The position numbers and the translations under genes are program-made. Below the pieces are notes generated by a model. It was not told the DNA's origin. It did not search any database and was given only the letters and a program-made list of their open reading frames with translations. Source: Frankiales bacterium (lineage in GTDB: Bacteria; Actinomycetota; Actinomycetes; Mycobacteriales; SCTD01). Taken from it: a stretch of 7,218 nucleotides of DNA. Below, one piece after another: positions 1 through 5,311 of this stretch (within the stretch, counting starts at the first letter, position 1; every line of letters starts with the position of its first letter). Location: NCBI GenBank assembly GCA_025965755.1, contig JAOPWI010000057.1, positions 1-7,218 on the forward strand, given 5' to 3'.

Positions 1-48
1 CAGGCCGTCGACCAGGCCGTCGACCAGGCCGTCGACCAGGCCGTCGAC
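1..48 (+). repeat. 12-bp tandem repeat, four perfect copies, in-frame (QAVD)
   Basis: The unit CAGGCCGTCGAC occurs four times without a mismatch at 1-12, 13-24, 25-36 and 37-48, and reads Gln-Ala-Val-Asp in the transporter frame. The array may continue left of the window. It is followed, after one GAC codon, by two near-identical 12-mers at 52-63 and 64-75 (GTGGTCGAGGAG and GTCGTCGAGGAG, both Val-Val-Glu-Glu). The unit is a multiple of three, so slippage changes protein length without shifting frame. Confidence 0.9.
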
Positions 49-1326
49 GACGTGGTCGAGGAGGTCGTCGAGGAGCGCCTCGGCGACGTCGCGGGCTCGA
101 CCCAGGCCGCCGCGGTCGCCGCCCAGGACAGCGCGCAGCGGGCCGAGGACGCGCGCGACGGCGCGGTCGAGGCAGGCACCGCTGCGCTGGAGGCCGCGCA
201 GGTCGTCGCCCCGGACGATCCGCTGCTGGACACCGCGATCCGCCGCATCGAGGCGCAGGTCAGCGAGGAGCAGCCCTTCGGGCGGCCCGGCCGGCCACTG
301 TCCAGCCGGTCGCCGTTCCGGATGGCCTTCACGGCCGCGCTGGGCGTCGCCACGGCGTACGCGCTCGTGCAGGCGGTCATCGCCGTGCGCTCCGTGCTGA
401 TCCTGCTGCTCATCTCGGGCTTTCTGGCCATCGGTCTGGACCCGGCGGTCGCCGCGCTGGAGCGGCGGGGGCTGCGACGGGGGCGGGCGGTGGGCGCCGT
501 GCTCATGGTGGTGCTGCTGTTCTTCGTCGGGCTGGGACTCGCGGTGATTCCGCCCGTGGTCGAGCAGGGGCAGCAGTTCGTCGACCGGGCGCCGGAGTAC
601 ATCAGCCAGCTGCAGGACCGGCCGCGGATCGGCGAGCTGGACCAGCGCTTCGGCCTGCTCGACCGAGCCCGCGCCTATCTGGACCGGCCCGAGCGCGTGG
701 CCACCTCGGTGGCGGGCGGCGTGGTCGGCGCGGGCAAGGTGGTCTTCAGCACCTTCTTCAGCACGCTGACCGTGCTGATCCTCACGCTGTACTTCCTGTC
801 CAGCCTGCCGACGATCAAGGCGAACGCCTACCGGCTCGTCCCGCGCAGCCGGCGCGCGCGGGTCGGCCTCATCACCGACGAGATCCTGTCCCGGGTGGGC
901 AGCTACGTCGCCGGGGCGGCGACCATCGCGCTCATCTCCGGCGCGACGACCTTCGTCCTGCTCATGGTGCTCGGGGTCGACTATCCGCTGGCGCTGGCGA
1001 TGGTCATCGCCATCACCGGGCTCATCCCGCTGATCGGCGCCACCATCGGGGCGGTCGTCGTCACCACGGTCGCCTTCTTCACCTCGACCACCGCCGCGCT
1101 GGTGTGCGCGGTCTTCTACCTCGTCTACCAGCAGCTCGAGAACTACCTGCTGTACCCGCGGATCATGAAGCGCTCCGTCGACGTCTCGCCGGCGGCCACC
1201 GTCGTCGCCGTGCTCATCGGCGGGTCGCTGCTGGGGGTGCTCGGGGCGCTGCTGGCCATCCCCATCGCGGCCGCGATCCAGCTGGTCCTGCAGGAGGTCG
1301 TCGGGCCGCGACAGGACCACCTCTAG
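1..1326 (+). CDS. AI-2E family transporter (PF01594-like), 5' end outside window
   Basis: Multi-pass inner-membrane protein of the AI-2E/PerM family; members are exporters or antiporters of varied or unknown substrate, so the AI-2E name is not a function assignment. The frame is open to the left edge (17 codons before the GTG at 52) with no Shine-Dalgarno before that GTG, so the true start is probably upstream. Numbering from the GTG at 52: residues 1-88 are a hydrophilic Ala/Glu/Asp-rich, probably helical cytoplasmic extension; hydrophobic segments follow at about 91-129 (two), 147-168, 229-251, 285-307, 311-340, 345-360 and 380-413. Family marks seen are the amphipathic stretch after the third helix (about 168-225), the IPLIGATIG loop near 325 and the QQLENYLLYPRIM block near 360-372, followed by VDVSP. 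The long soluble N-terminus exceeds the compact family core of roughly 340 residues. The stop overlaps that of the convergent hydrolase gene. Family certain, substrate unknown. Confidence 0.93.
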   Translation, partial: QAVDQAVDQAVDQAVDDVVEEVVEERLGDVAGSTQAAAVAAQDSAQRAEDARDGAVEAGTAALEAAQVVAPDDPLLDTAIRRIEAQVSEEQPFGRPGRPLSSRSPFRMAFTAALGVATAYALVQAVIAVRSVLILLLISGFLAIGLDPAVAALERRGLRRGRAVGAVLMVVLLFFVGLGLAVIPPVVEQGQQFVDRAPEYISQLQDRPRIGELDQRFGLLDRARAYLDRPERVATSVAGGVVGAGKVVFSTFFSTLTVLILTLYFLSSLPTIKANAYRLVPRSRRARVGLITDEILSRVGSYVAGAATIALISGATTFVLLMVLGVDYPLALAMVIAITGLIPLIGATIGAVVVTTVAFFTSTTAALVCAVFYLVYQQLENYLLYPRIMKRSVDVSPAATVVAVLIGGSLLGVLGALLAIPIAAAIQLVLQEVVGPRQDHL

Positions 1327-2036
1327 CCGGCCGGGCCGTCCCAGGTCCGCGGCAGCGGGTAGGCGTGCGGGGCCACCTGGCGGACCACCTCGTCGAGCAC
1401 CTCCTCGGTGTGGCCGACGAACAGGTGCTTGGCACCCGGCACGGCGATCACCTCGCTCTGCGGCACGGCGGCGAACCGGATCCGCGCCTCCGGCGGCCGC
1501 AGGAAGTCGTCGTGCTCCGGAACGAGGGCGACCAGGCGCTTGCCCGAGGCCGCCCAGGTCTGCAGGTCGGGCGGGCTGGAGAAGCGCAGCGGCGGGCTGA
1601 TCAGCAGGGCGCCCTCCACGCTGGGGTCGCAGCCGTAGCGCAGCGCCAGATCGGTGCCGAACGACCAGCCCATCAGCCACAGGTGCGGCAGGTCCTCGGA
1701 CTCGGCCAGGTCCAGCGCCGCAGCCACGTCGAACCGCTCCGACCCGCCGGCGTCGAACGCCCCCTCGCTGGTTCCCTGCTCGCTGCTGGTCCCGCGGGTG
1801 TTGAACCGCAGCACCGCGACGGCGGCCAGCGCGGGCAGCCGCCAGGCCGCCTTCTTGAGCAGGTGGCTGTCCATCATCCCGCCCTGGGTCGGCAGCGGGT
1901 GCAGGCAGATCAGCGTCGCGACCGGCGGCCGGTCCGCCGGCAGGGCCAGCTCCCCGACCAGGCGCAGGCCGTCGGCGGTGTGCAGCGTGACGGGGCGGCG
2001 CTCGGCCGGCAGCACGGTGTTGGCGCGGATGTCCAC
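1323..2036 (-). CDS. alpha/beta hydrolase, 237 aa
   Basis: Small soluble serine hydrolase of the alpha/beta fold, of the short dienelactone-hydrolase-like type; substrate unknown. Seen: the oxyanion-side strand and loop LICLHPLPTQGG (about 42-53), an RFNTRG turn (78-82 region), the nucleophile elbow GWSFG at 123-127 with Ser125, a candidate acid at Asp176 or Asp177 in PEHDDF, and the catalytic His204 in GAKHLFVG. The spacing fits a complete triad with no lid domain. No signal peptide or membrane segment is seen. The GTG start at 2036 is the first possible start, since an in-frame TAG lies 9 bases upstream. No Shine-Dalgarno is visible and a TAnnnT hexamer sits 6 bases before the GTG, which suggests a leaderless message. 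It lies 100 bp downstream of the small zinc protein on the same strand, so it may be a separate unit. Fold confident; role not inferable. Confidence 0.92.
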   Translation of the reverse strand: MDIRANTVLPAERRPVTLHTADGLRLVGELALPADRPPVATLICLHPLPTQGGMMDSHLLKKAAWRLPALAAVAVLRFNTRGTSSEQGTSEGAFDAGGSERFDVAAALDLAESEDLPHLWLMGWSFGTDLALRYGCDPSVEGALLISPPLRFSSPPDLQTWAASGKRLVALVPEHDDFLRPPEARIRFAAVPQSEVIAVPGAKHLFVGHTEEVLDEVVRQVAPHAYPLPRTWDGPAG

Positions 2037-2042
2037 GCGACG

Positions 2043-2048
2043 ACGCTA
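2043..2048 (-). promoter_or_regulatory. candidate -10 element (TAGCGT) for leaderless hydrolase mRNA
   Basis: On the minus strand TAGCGT matches the actinobacterial TAnnnT -10 pattern and ends 6 bases before the hydrolase GTG, so transcription would begin at or next to the start codon. No good -35 is visible: the hexamer 17 bases upstream is GCGACC, sharing only GAC with TTGACA. The short motif could occur by chance. Confidence 0.3.
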
Positions 2049-2114
2049 GCCGCCCGGCGCGGTGTGGTCGCGGGGCGACGGCGACACGCCGGGGTGCCCT
2101 GCTCACCACGGGCC

Positions 2115-2128
2115 GGCAGGTGCCTGCC
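2115..2128 (-). terminator. weak candidate hairpin after the small zinc-protein gene
   Basis: GGCAGG-TG-CCTGCC is a perfect inverted repeat (a practical stem of 5 bp with a 4-base loop), lying about 9 bases beyond the stop of the gene at 2137-2463. There is no T-run after it on the minus strand, so it would be an atypical terminator or a chance GC-rich palindrome. Apart from this and the candidate -10, I see nothing else in the 100-bp gap 2037-2136. Confidence 0.25.
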
Positions 2129-2136
2129 CGGGCGGC

Positions 2137-2463
2137 TCAGCCGTACCGGGGGGCGTTCTTGGAGCGGTGGACCTTGACGCCGCGTCGGCCTCGGGCCGAC
2201 CAGCAGGCGGTGTGCCAGTGCCGCCGGTCGTCCGAGCGCCCCTCCGGCCAGGCCACCACGTGCGGGGTGCCCCCGTCCAGCTCGTGGTCGCACCCCGGGC
2301 AGCGGTAGGACCGGCCGGGCGCCGAGCCGGCCACCCGCCGGACGACGTGACCGTCCTCGACCGACTCCCCCGCCGGCGCGCGCGGGATCGACTCGTCGTC
2401 GCCCGACCGCAGCCGCTCACGGGCCGCGGCGCGCATCGCCGCGCGCCGCGACCCGCCTGACAC
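2137..2463 (-). CDS. small Cys/His putative zinc-binding protein, 108 aa (actinobacterial family often labelled 'ATP/GTP-binding')
   Basis: I recognise the C-terminal half as a small actinobacterial family usually named 'ATP/GTP-binding protein', although no Walker or other nucleotide motif is visible. What is seen is a Cys/His cluster: Cys55-Pro-Gly-Cys58, His68 in PHVVAW, and His84-x-x-Cys87 in RRHWHTACW, followed by a basic tail (RGRRGVKVHRSKNAPRYG). This looks like a single treble-clef or zinc-ribbon-like site with an Arg/Lys-rich end that could contact nucleic acid; that role is inference. Residues 1-45 are basic then acidic, low in complexity and probably disordered. The GTG start at 2463 lies 3 bases beyond the stop of the dehydrogenase, and a GGAAG ribosome site overlaps that stop, so translation is probably coupled. 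Met10 is an alternative start. Real gene likely; biochemical function unknown. Confidence 0.85.
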   Translation of the reverse strand: MSGGSRRAAMRAAARERLRSGDDESIPRAPAGESVEDGHVVRRVAGSAPGRSYRCPGCDHELDGGTPHVVAWPEGRSDDRRHWHTACWSARGRRGVKVHRSKNAPRYG

Positions 2464-2466
2464 GGG

Positions 2467-4248
2467 CTACTTCCGGCTGTAGTCGCGGAACCCGCGACCG
2501 GTCTTGCGGCCGAGGTAGCCGGCCCGGACCAGGTGCTCGAGCATCGGCGCGGGCGAGTCGCCCGGCTCGCGGAACTCCAGGAACAGGGTGCGCTGGATGG
2601 CCAGCGTGACGTCGAGGCCGACGACGTCCATCAGCGCGAACGGGCCCATCGGGTGGCCGCAGCCCAGCGTCATCGCCAGGTCGATGTCGTCGATGCTCGC
2701 GTAGTGCGCCTCGAGCATCTTGACGGCGTCGTTGAGGTACGGGAAGAGCAGCGCGTTGACGATGAAGCCGGCCCGGTCGCCGCAGAGCACCGGGTGCTTG
2801 TTCGTCGTGCGGCAGACCTCCAGGACCGTGGCGACGACGTCCGGAGCGGTGGTGACCGTCGGAACGACCTCGACCAGCTTCATGACGGCGGCCGGGTTGA
2901 ACCAGTGCATGCCGACGACGTCCTGCGGACGGGAGGTCGCCGTGGCGCACTCGATGACCGGCAGCGACGAGGTCGTGGTGGCCAGCACCGCGCCGGGCTT
3001 CATGACCTCGTCGAGGGCACCGAACAGCGCCTTCTTGACGTCCAGGTCCTCGACCACGGCCTCAATGACCAGGTCGCAGTCGGCCAGGTCGTCCAGCTCG
3101 GTGGTGCCGGTGACGCGGGCGAGGGTCTCGCCGCGCAGCTCCTCGGTCAGCTTGCCGCGCTGGACCGCCTTGTCGAGCGAGCTCTCGACCTTCTTGCGCA
3201 CGGCGGCGACCTTGTCCTCGCCGCGGGCGCGGAAGACGACGTCGTAGCCGCTCTTGGCGCAGACCTCGATGATGCCGGTGGCCATGGTGCCGGTGCCGAT
3301 GACACCGATCGTGCGCACCGGGCGGGCGGCGGCGTCGACGGCCGCGCCCCTGGGGGTGTCGGCGTCCGCGACCACCTCGGGCGAGCCGGGCGCGGCGTAG
3401 GTGTAGATGCCCCGGCCGGACTTGCGGCCGAGCAGGCCGGCGCTGACGTACTGCTTGAGCAGCGGCGCCGGCGCGTGGCGGTGGTCGCGCGACTGGCGGT
3501 ACATCGTCTCGAGGATCGCGTACGCCGAGTCCAGGCCGATGAGGTCGAGCAGCGCCAGCGGGCCCATCGGGTGGCCGGTGCCGAAGCGCATGGCCGCGTC
3601 GATGTCCTCGCGCGAGGCGTAGCGCGCCTCGTACATGCGCACGGCGTTGTTGAGGTAGCCGAACAGCAGCGCGTTGGCGATGAACCCCGCGCGGTCGCCG
3701 ACCGTCACGTCGCTCTTGCCGACGGTCGCGATGAGCGCCTCGACGTCCTCGACCACGGAGGGGTCGGTGACGACGGTCCTGACGACCTCGACGAGGTCCA
3801 TGACCGGCGCCGGGTTGAACCAGTGCAGGCCCACGACCCGCGACGGGCGGTCGGTCGAGGTGGCCAGGTCGGTGACCGACAGGGCCGAGGTGTTGGTCGC
3901 CAGCACGGCGTCGGCCGGCAGCAGCTTGTCGAGCTCGGCGAACAGTGCCCGCTTCACCTCCAGGCTCTCCGGCACGGCCTCGACGACCAGCTCGCAGTCC
4001 GCGACCGCGGACAGGTCGGTGCCGGTGGTGATGCGGCCGAGCGCCTCACGGGCGGCAGCGTCGTCCAGCTTGCCGCGCTTGACGGCGCGGGCGGTGGAGG
4101 CCTCGATGCGGGCCCGACCGCGGTCGGCCGCCTCCTGCCCCTGCTCGACACCGACGACCTGGATGCCGGACCGTGCCAGCACCTCCGCGATGCCGGCCCC
4201 CATGGTGCCGAGTCCGATGACGCCGACCTTGGTGAATGCGCGAGCCAC
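2467..4248 (-). CDS. fused double-module 3-hydroxyacyl-CoA (3-hydroxybutyryl-CoA) dehydrogenase, 593 aa
   Basis: Two complete 3-hydroxyacyl-CoA dehydrogenases in one chain, interconverting (S)-3-hydroxyacyl-CoA and 3-oxoacyl-CoA in the cytoplasm, probably on short chains. Module 1 (about 6-285): Rossmann glycines Gly12/14/17, Glu35 at the end of strand 2, Ser121, His142 in LHWFNP, Glu154 in DLVEV, Asn192 in GFIANALL, and a C-terminal helical domain ending in LLGRKSGRG. Module 2 (about 312-593): GTGTMATG with Ala323 in place of the third glycine, Arg340-Ala341-Arg342 where module 1 has the acidic residue, TTTSS instead of TNTSA around Ser427, His448, Glu460, Asn498 and YLGRKTGRG. All four catalytic residues are kept in both. 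An Ala/Pro-rich linker joins them near 286-311. Single-module enzymes of this kind are about 280-300 residues. The GTG start has a strong AGGAGG 6 bases upstream. This tandem form occurs widely in Actinobacteria; nucS lies 45 bp upstream and the small zinc protein directly downstream. Confidence 0.95.
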   Translation of the reverse strand: MARAFTKVGVIGLGTMGAGIAEVLARSGIQVVGVEQGQEAADRGRARIEASTARAVKRGKLDDAAAREALGRITTGTDLSAVADCELVVEAVPESLEVKRALFAELDKLLPADAVLATNTSALSVTDLATSTDRPSRVVGLHWFNPAPVMDLVEVVRTVVTDPSVVEDVEALIATVGKSDVTVGDRAGFIANALLFGYLNNAVRMYEARYASREDIDAAMRFGTGHPMGPLALLDLIGLDSAYAILETMYRQSRDHRHAPAPLLKQYVSAGLLGRKSGRGIYTYAAPGSPEVVADADTPRGAAVDAAARPVRTIGVIGTGTMATGIIEVCAKSGYDVVFRARGEDKVAAVRKKVESSLDKAVQRGKLTEELRGETLARVTGTTELDDLADCDLVIEAVVEDLDVKKALFGALDEVMKPGAVLATTTSSLPVIECATATSRPQDVVGMHWFNPAAVMKLVEVVPTVTTAPDVVATVLEVCRTTNKHPVLCGDRAGFIVNALLFPYLNDAVKMLEAHYASIDDIDLAMTLGCGHPMGPFALMDVVGLDVTLAIQRTLFLEFREPGDSPAPMLEHLVRAGYLGRKTGRGFRDYSRK

Positions 4249-4254
4249 AGTGCT

Positions 4255-4260
4255 CCTCCT
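4255..4260 (-). promoter_or_regulatory. strong ribosome binding site of the dehydrogenase
   Basis: AGGAGG on the minus strand is followed by 6 bases (AGCACT) and the GTG start at 4248. It is the best Shine-Dalgarno in the window and fixes this start. Its strength contrasts with nucS and the hydrolase, which show none. Confidence 0.85.
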
Positions 4261-4275
4261 CTTGTTACCGACAAG
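4261..4275. promoter_or_regulatory. 15-bp inverted repeat CTTGT-N5-ACAAG before the dehydrogenase
   Basis: CTTGT-TACCG-ACAAG is a perfect 5-bp inverted repeat abutting the AGGAGG ribosome site in the 45-bp gap between nucS and the dehydrogenase. The gap is clearly richer in A/T than its surroundings. It could be an operator for a dimeric regulator (TetR-like repressors often control acyl-CoA genes) or a small RNA hairpin near the ribosome site. The arms are short, so chance is not excluded, and no regulator family can be named from the sequence. Confidence 0.35.
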
Positions 4276-4293
4276 TACAGCAGCAGCAACCCG

Positions 4294-4944
4294 TCAGAAC
4301 AGCGTCGGGGTGCTCGACTCCAGCCCGCGCAGCGCGTCATAGTCCAGCTGCACGCAGGTGATGCCACGGTCGGCCGCCAGCACCTTGGCCTGCGGCTTGA
4401 AGGTCTGCGCCGCGAGCACGCCCTTCACGTCGCCGAGCACCGTGGACACGCGCTGCAGGTAGCGGCTCAGCTGCTCCACGCCGTCGATCTCGGCGTGTCG
4501 CTTGATCTCGACCAGTACATGCGCGCCGGTGGCGTCGCGGCAGAGCAGGTCGACCGGGCCGATGTCGGTGGGGTACTCGCGGCGCACCAGCGTCCACCCC
4601 GCACCGAGCACGTCGCAGCGGTCGGCCAGCAGCTCCTGCAGGTGCTTCTCGACGCCGTCCTTTTGCAGCCCGGGGTCGGTCCCGAGGTCGTGGCTGGTGT
4701 CCGACAGCACCTCGTCGAGGGAGATCACCAGCTGCTCGCCCTTGGCGGTCAGCGTCCAGACGTCGTCCTGGACCTGCAGCGTGCAGGGCGGGCTCATCCA
4801 CATCAGGGGCTTGTACGCCCGGTCGTCGGCGTGCACCGAGACGCTGCCGTCGGCCTTGACCAGGAGCAGGCGGGTCGCCAACGGCAGGTGAGCGGTGAGG
4901 CGCCCGACGTAGTCGACGGAGCAGCGGGCGATGACGAGGCGCAC
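4294..4944 (-). CDS. nucS: endonuclease NucS/EndoMS (non-canonical mismatch repair), 216 aa
   Basis: NucS/EndoMS cuts both strands at mismatched DNA and replaces MutS/MutL repair in Actinobacteria and some Archaea. Seen: the N-terminal DNA-binding/dimerisation domain starting VRLVIARCSVDYVGRLTAHL (1-20), with ADGSVSVHADDRAYKPLMWM at 31-50; a linker at about 85-105; and a C-terminal PD-(D/E)xK nuclease with Asp132 in GPVDLL, Glu146-x-Lys148 in VLVEIKR, then Gln158 and Tyr162 in VEQLSRY. The protein ends in TPTLF, resembling the C-terminal leucine-phenylalanine clamp-binding tail of bacterial NucS. The frame stays open another 133 codons upstream to 5343, but that part is low-complexity Arg/Ala/Pro and antisense to another gene. 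Start chosen as the GTG at 4944 because family homology begins there. No Shine-Dalgarno is seen; a TAnnnT hexamer lies 7 bases before the GTG, suggesting a leaderless mRNA. Length is close to the usual 220 or so. Confidence 0.96.
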   Translation of the reverse strand: MRLVIARCSVDYVGRLTAHLPLATRLLLVKADGSVSVHADDRAYKPLMWMSPPCTLQVQDDVWTLTAKGEQLVISLDEVLSDTSHDLGTDPGLQKDGVEKHLQELLADRCDVLGAGWTLVRREYPTDIGPVDLLCRDATGAHVLVEIKRHAEIDGVEQLSRYLQRVSTVLGDVKGVLAAQTFKPQAKVLAADRGITCVQLDYDALRGLESSTPTLF

Positions 4945-4951
4945 GGGGGCG

Positions 4952-4957
4952 AGCGTA
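4952..4957 (-). promoter_or_regulatory. candidate -10 element (TACGCT) for leaderless nucS mRNA
   Basis: TACGCT on the minus strand fits TAnnnT and ends 7 bases before the nucS GTG, placing the expected transcription start on the start codon. There is no Shine-Dalgarno in the C-rich stretch between them. No convincing -35 is seen at 16-18 bases; a GGGACA lies 26 bases upstream, too far for a normal spacer. Confidence 0.35.
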
Positions 4958-4962
4958 CGGCC

Positions 4963-4992
4963 GGCGGGAACCGGCCCGGGATCTGTCCCGCC
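4963..4992. promoter_or_regulatory. 7-bp inverted repeat in the nucS / small-membrane-gene divergent region
   Basis: GGCGGGA (4963-4969) and TCCCGCC (4986-4992) are perfect inverted arms 16 bases apart, with a CCCGGG palindrome inside. The element lies within the 114-bp divergent intergenic stretch 4945-5058, just upstream of the candidate nucS -10, where an operator could act on either gene. In DNA this rich in GC such arms arise readily, so this is a weak call. Confidence 0.2.
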
Positions 4993-5058
4993 CGCCGGGG
5001 CCCGACCCGGCCCGCCGGAGGAACGCGTAGGACCGCCGGCAGCGGGAAGGCCCTGCCC

Positions 5059-5262
5059 GTGATCTTCGCCTTTCTGTCCGCCCGCCTGCGCCAGTGGATC
5101 GTCCTCGCGGTCGTCGTCCCGCTCGTCGGCCGGCTGCTGCAGGGGGTCGGCGGGCGCCTGACCGGCCGCAGCCCCCGCCTCGGCACGGCGCTCACCTCGA
5201 CGGGCGGCAGGCTGCGCGGCCCACGCCCGGGCCTGCTGCAGCGCCGCCGCCGGCGGCTCTAG
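5059..5262 (+). CDS. small single-pass membrane protein, 67 aa, function unknown
   Basis: This short frame has good coding signs: a GGGAAGG Shine-Dalgarno at 5044-5050, 8 bases before the GTG at 5059, and third codon positions nearly all G or C (exceptions TTT and CCA). The product has a short amphipathic start (MIFAFLSARLRQW), one hydrophobic helix at about residues 13-30 (WIVLAVVVPLVG), then a basic, Gly/Arg-rich tail ending in five arginines. That arrangement suggests a membrane anchor with a cytoplasmic basic tail. It resembles small hypothetical proteins common in Actinobacteria, but I assign no function. It is divergent from nucS and convergent with the mutase gene. Its 3' end runs into the GC-rich repeats at 5243-5307, so the final Arg run may derive from that repeat. 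No other ATG/GTG start lies in frame in the short upstream gap. Confidence 0.65.
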   Translation: MIFAFLSARLRQWIVLAVVVPLVGRLLQGVGGRLTGRSPRLGTALTSTGGRLRGPRPGLLQRRRRRL

Positions 5263-5303
5263 AGCTCCCGCCGCCGGCGACTGTGGAGCTCCCGCCGCCG
5301 GCG
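5262..5303. repeat. 18-bp direct repeat, two copies, 24-bp period
   Basis: An identical 18-mer starting GAGCTCCCGCCG and ending CCGGCG occurs at 5262-5279 and 5286-5303, separated by ACTGTG. A related palindrome GCCGCC-GCC-GGCGGC lies just before it at 5243-5257, inside the end of the small membrane gene. The block fills the gap between two convergent genes; the second copy forms the left arm of the hairpin at 5289-5307. Confidence 0.85.
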
Positions 5304-5307
5304 GGAG
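5289..5307. terminator. GC-rich hairpin between convergent genes, candidate bidirectional terminator
   Basis: CTCCCGCC-GCC-GGCGGGAG is a perfect 8-bp stem with a 3-base loop. It lies 4 bases beyond the mutase stop (minus strand) and 26 bases beyond the stop of the small membrane gene (plus strand), so it could end both transcripts. Neither side has a T-run, as is common for actinobacterial hairpins of this type. Confidence 0.55.
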
Positions 5308-5311
5308 ACCT

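Noticed and set aside
1..48. Repeats as part of a CRISPR array
   Set aside because: 12-bp units lie head to tail with no spacers and are in frame with a membrane protein gene.
52..54. GTG at 52 as the true start of the transporter
   Set aside because: The frame remains open to position 1 with coding-like repeats and there is no ribosome site before 52; an upstream start outside the window is more likely.
1104..2177. + strand frame of 357 codons opposite the hydrolase
   Set aside because: Overlaps the transporter in another frame and runs antisense to the hydrolase with its intact catalytic triad; no recognisable domain and Arg/Gly/Ala-rich.
5016..5023. GGAGGAA ribosome-like site on the + strand
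   Set aside because: No suitable start codon follows at the right distance in an open frame; the site at 5044-5050 serves the GTG at 5059 better.
2533..5262. Very long + strand frame (909 codons) opposite the dehydrogenase and nucS
   Set aside because: Antisense to two clear genes; composition is His/Asp/Arg/Val-rich without family motifs, the usual artefact of high-GC codon bias. Only its last 67 codons, with their own ribosome site, look real.
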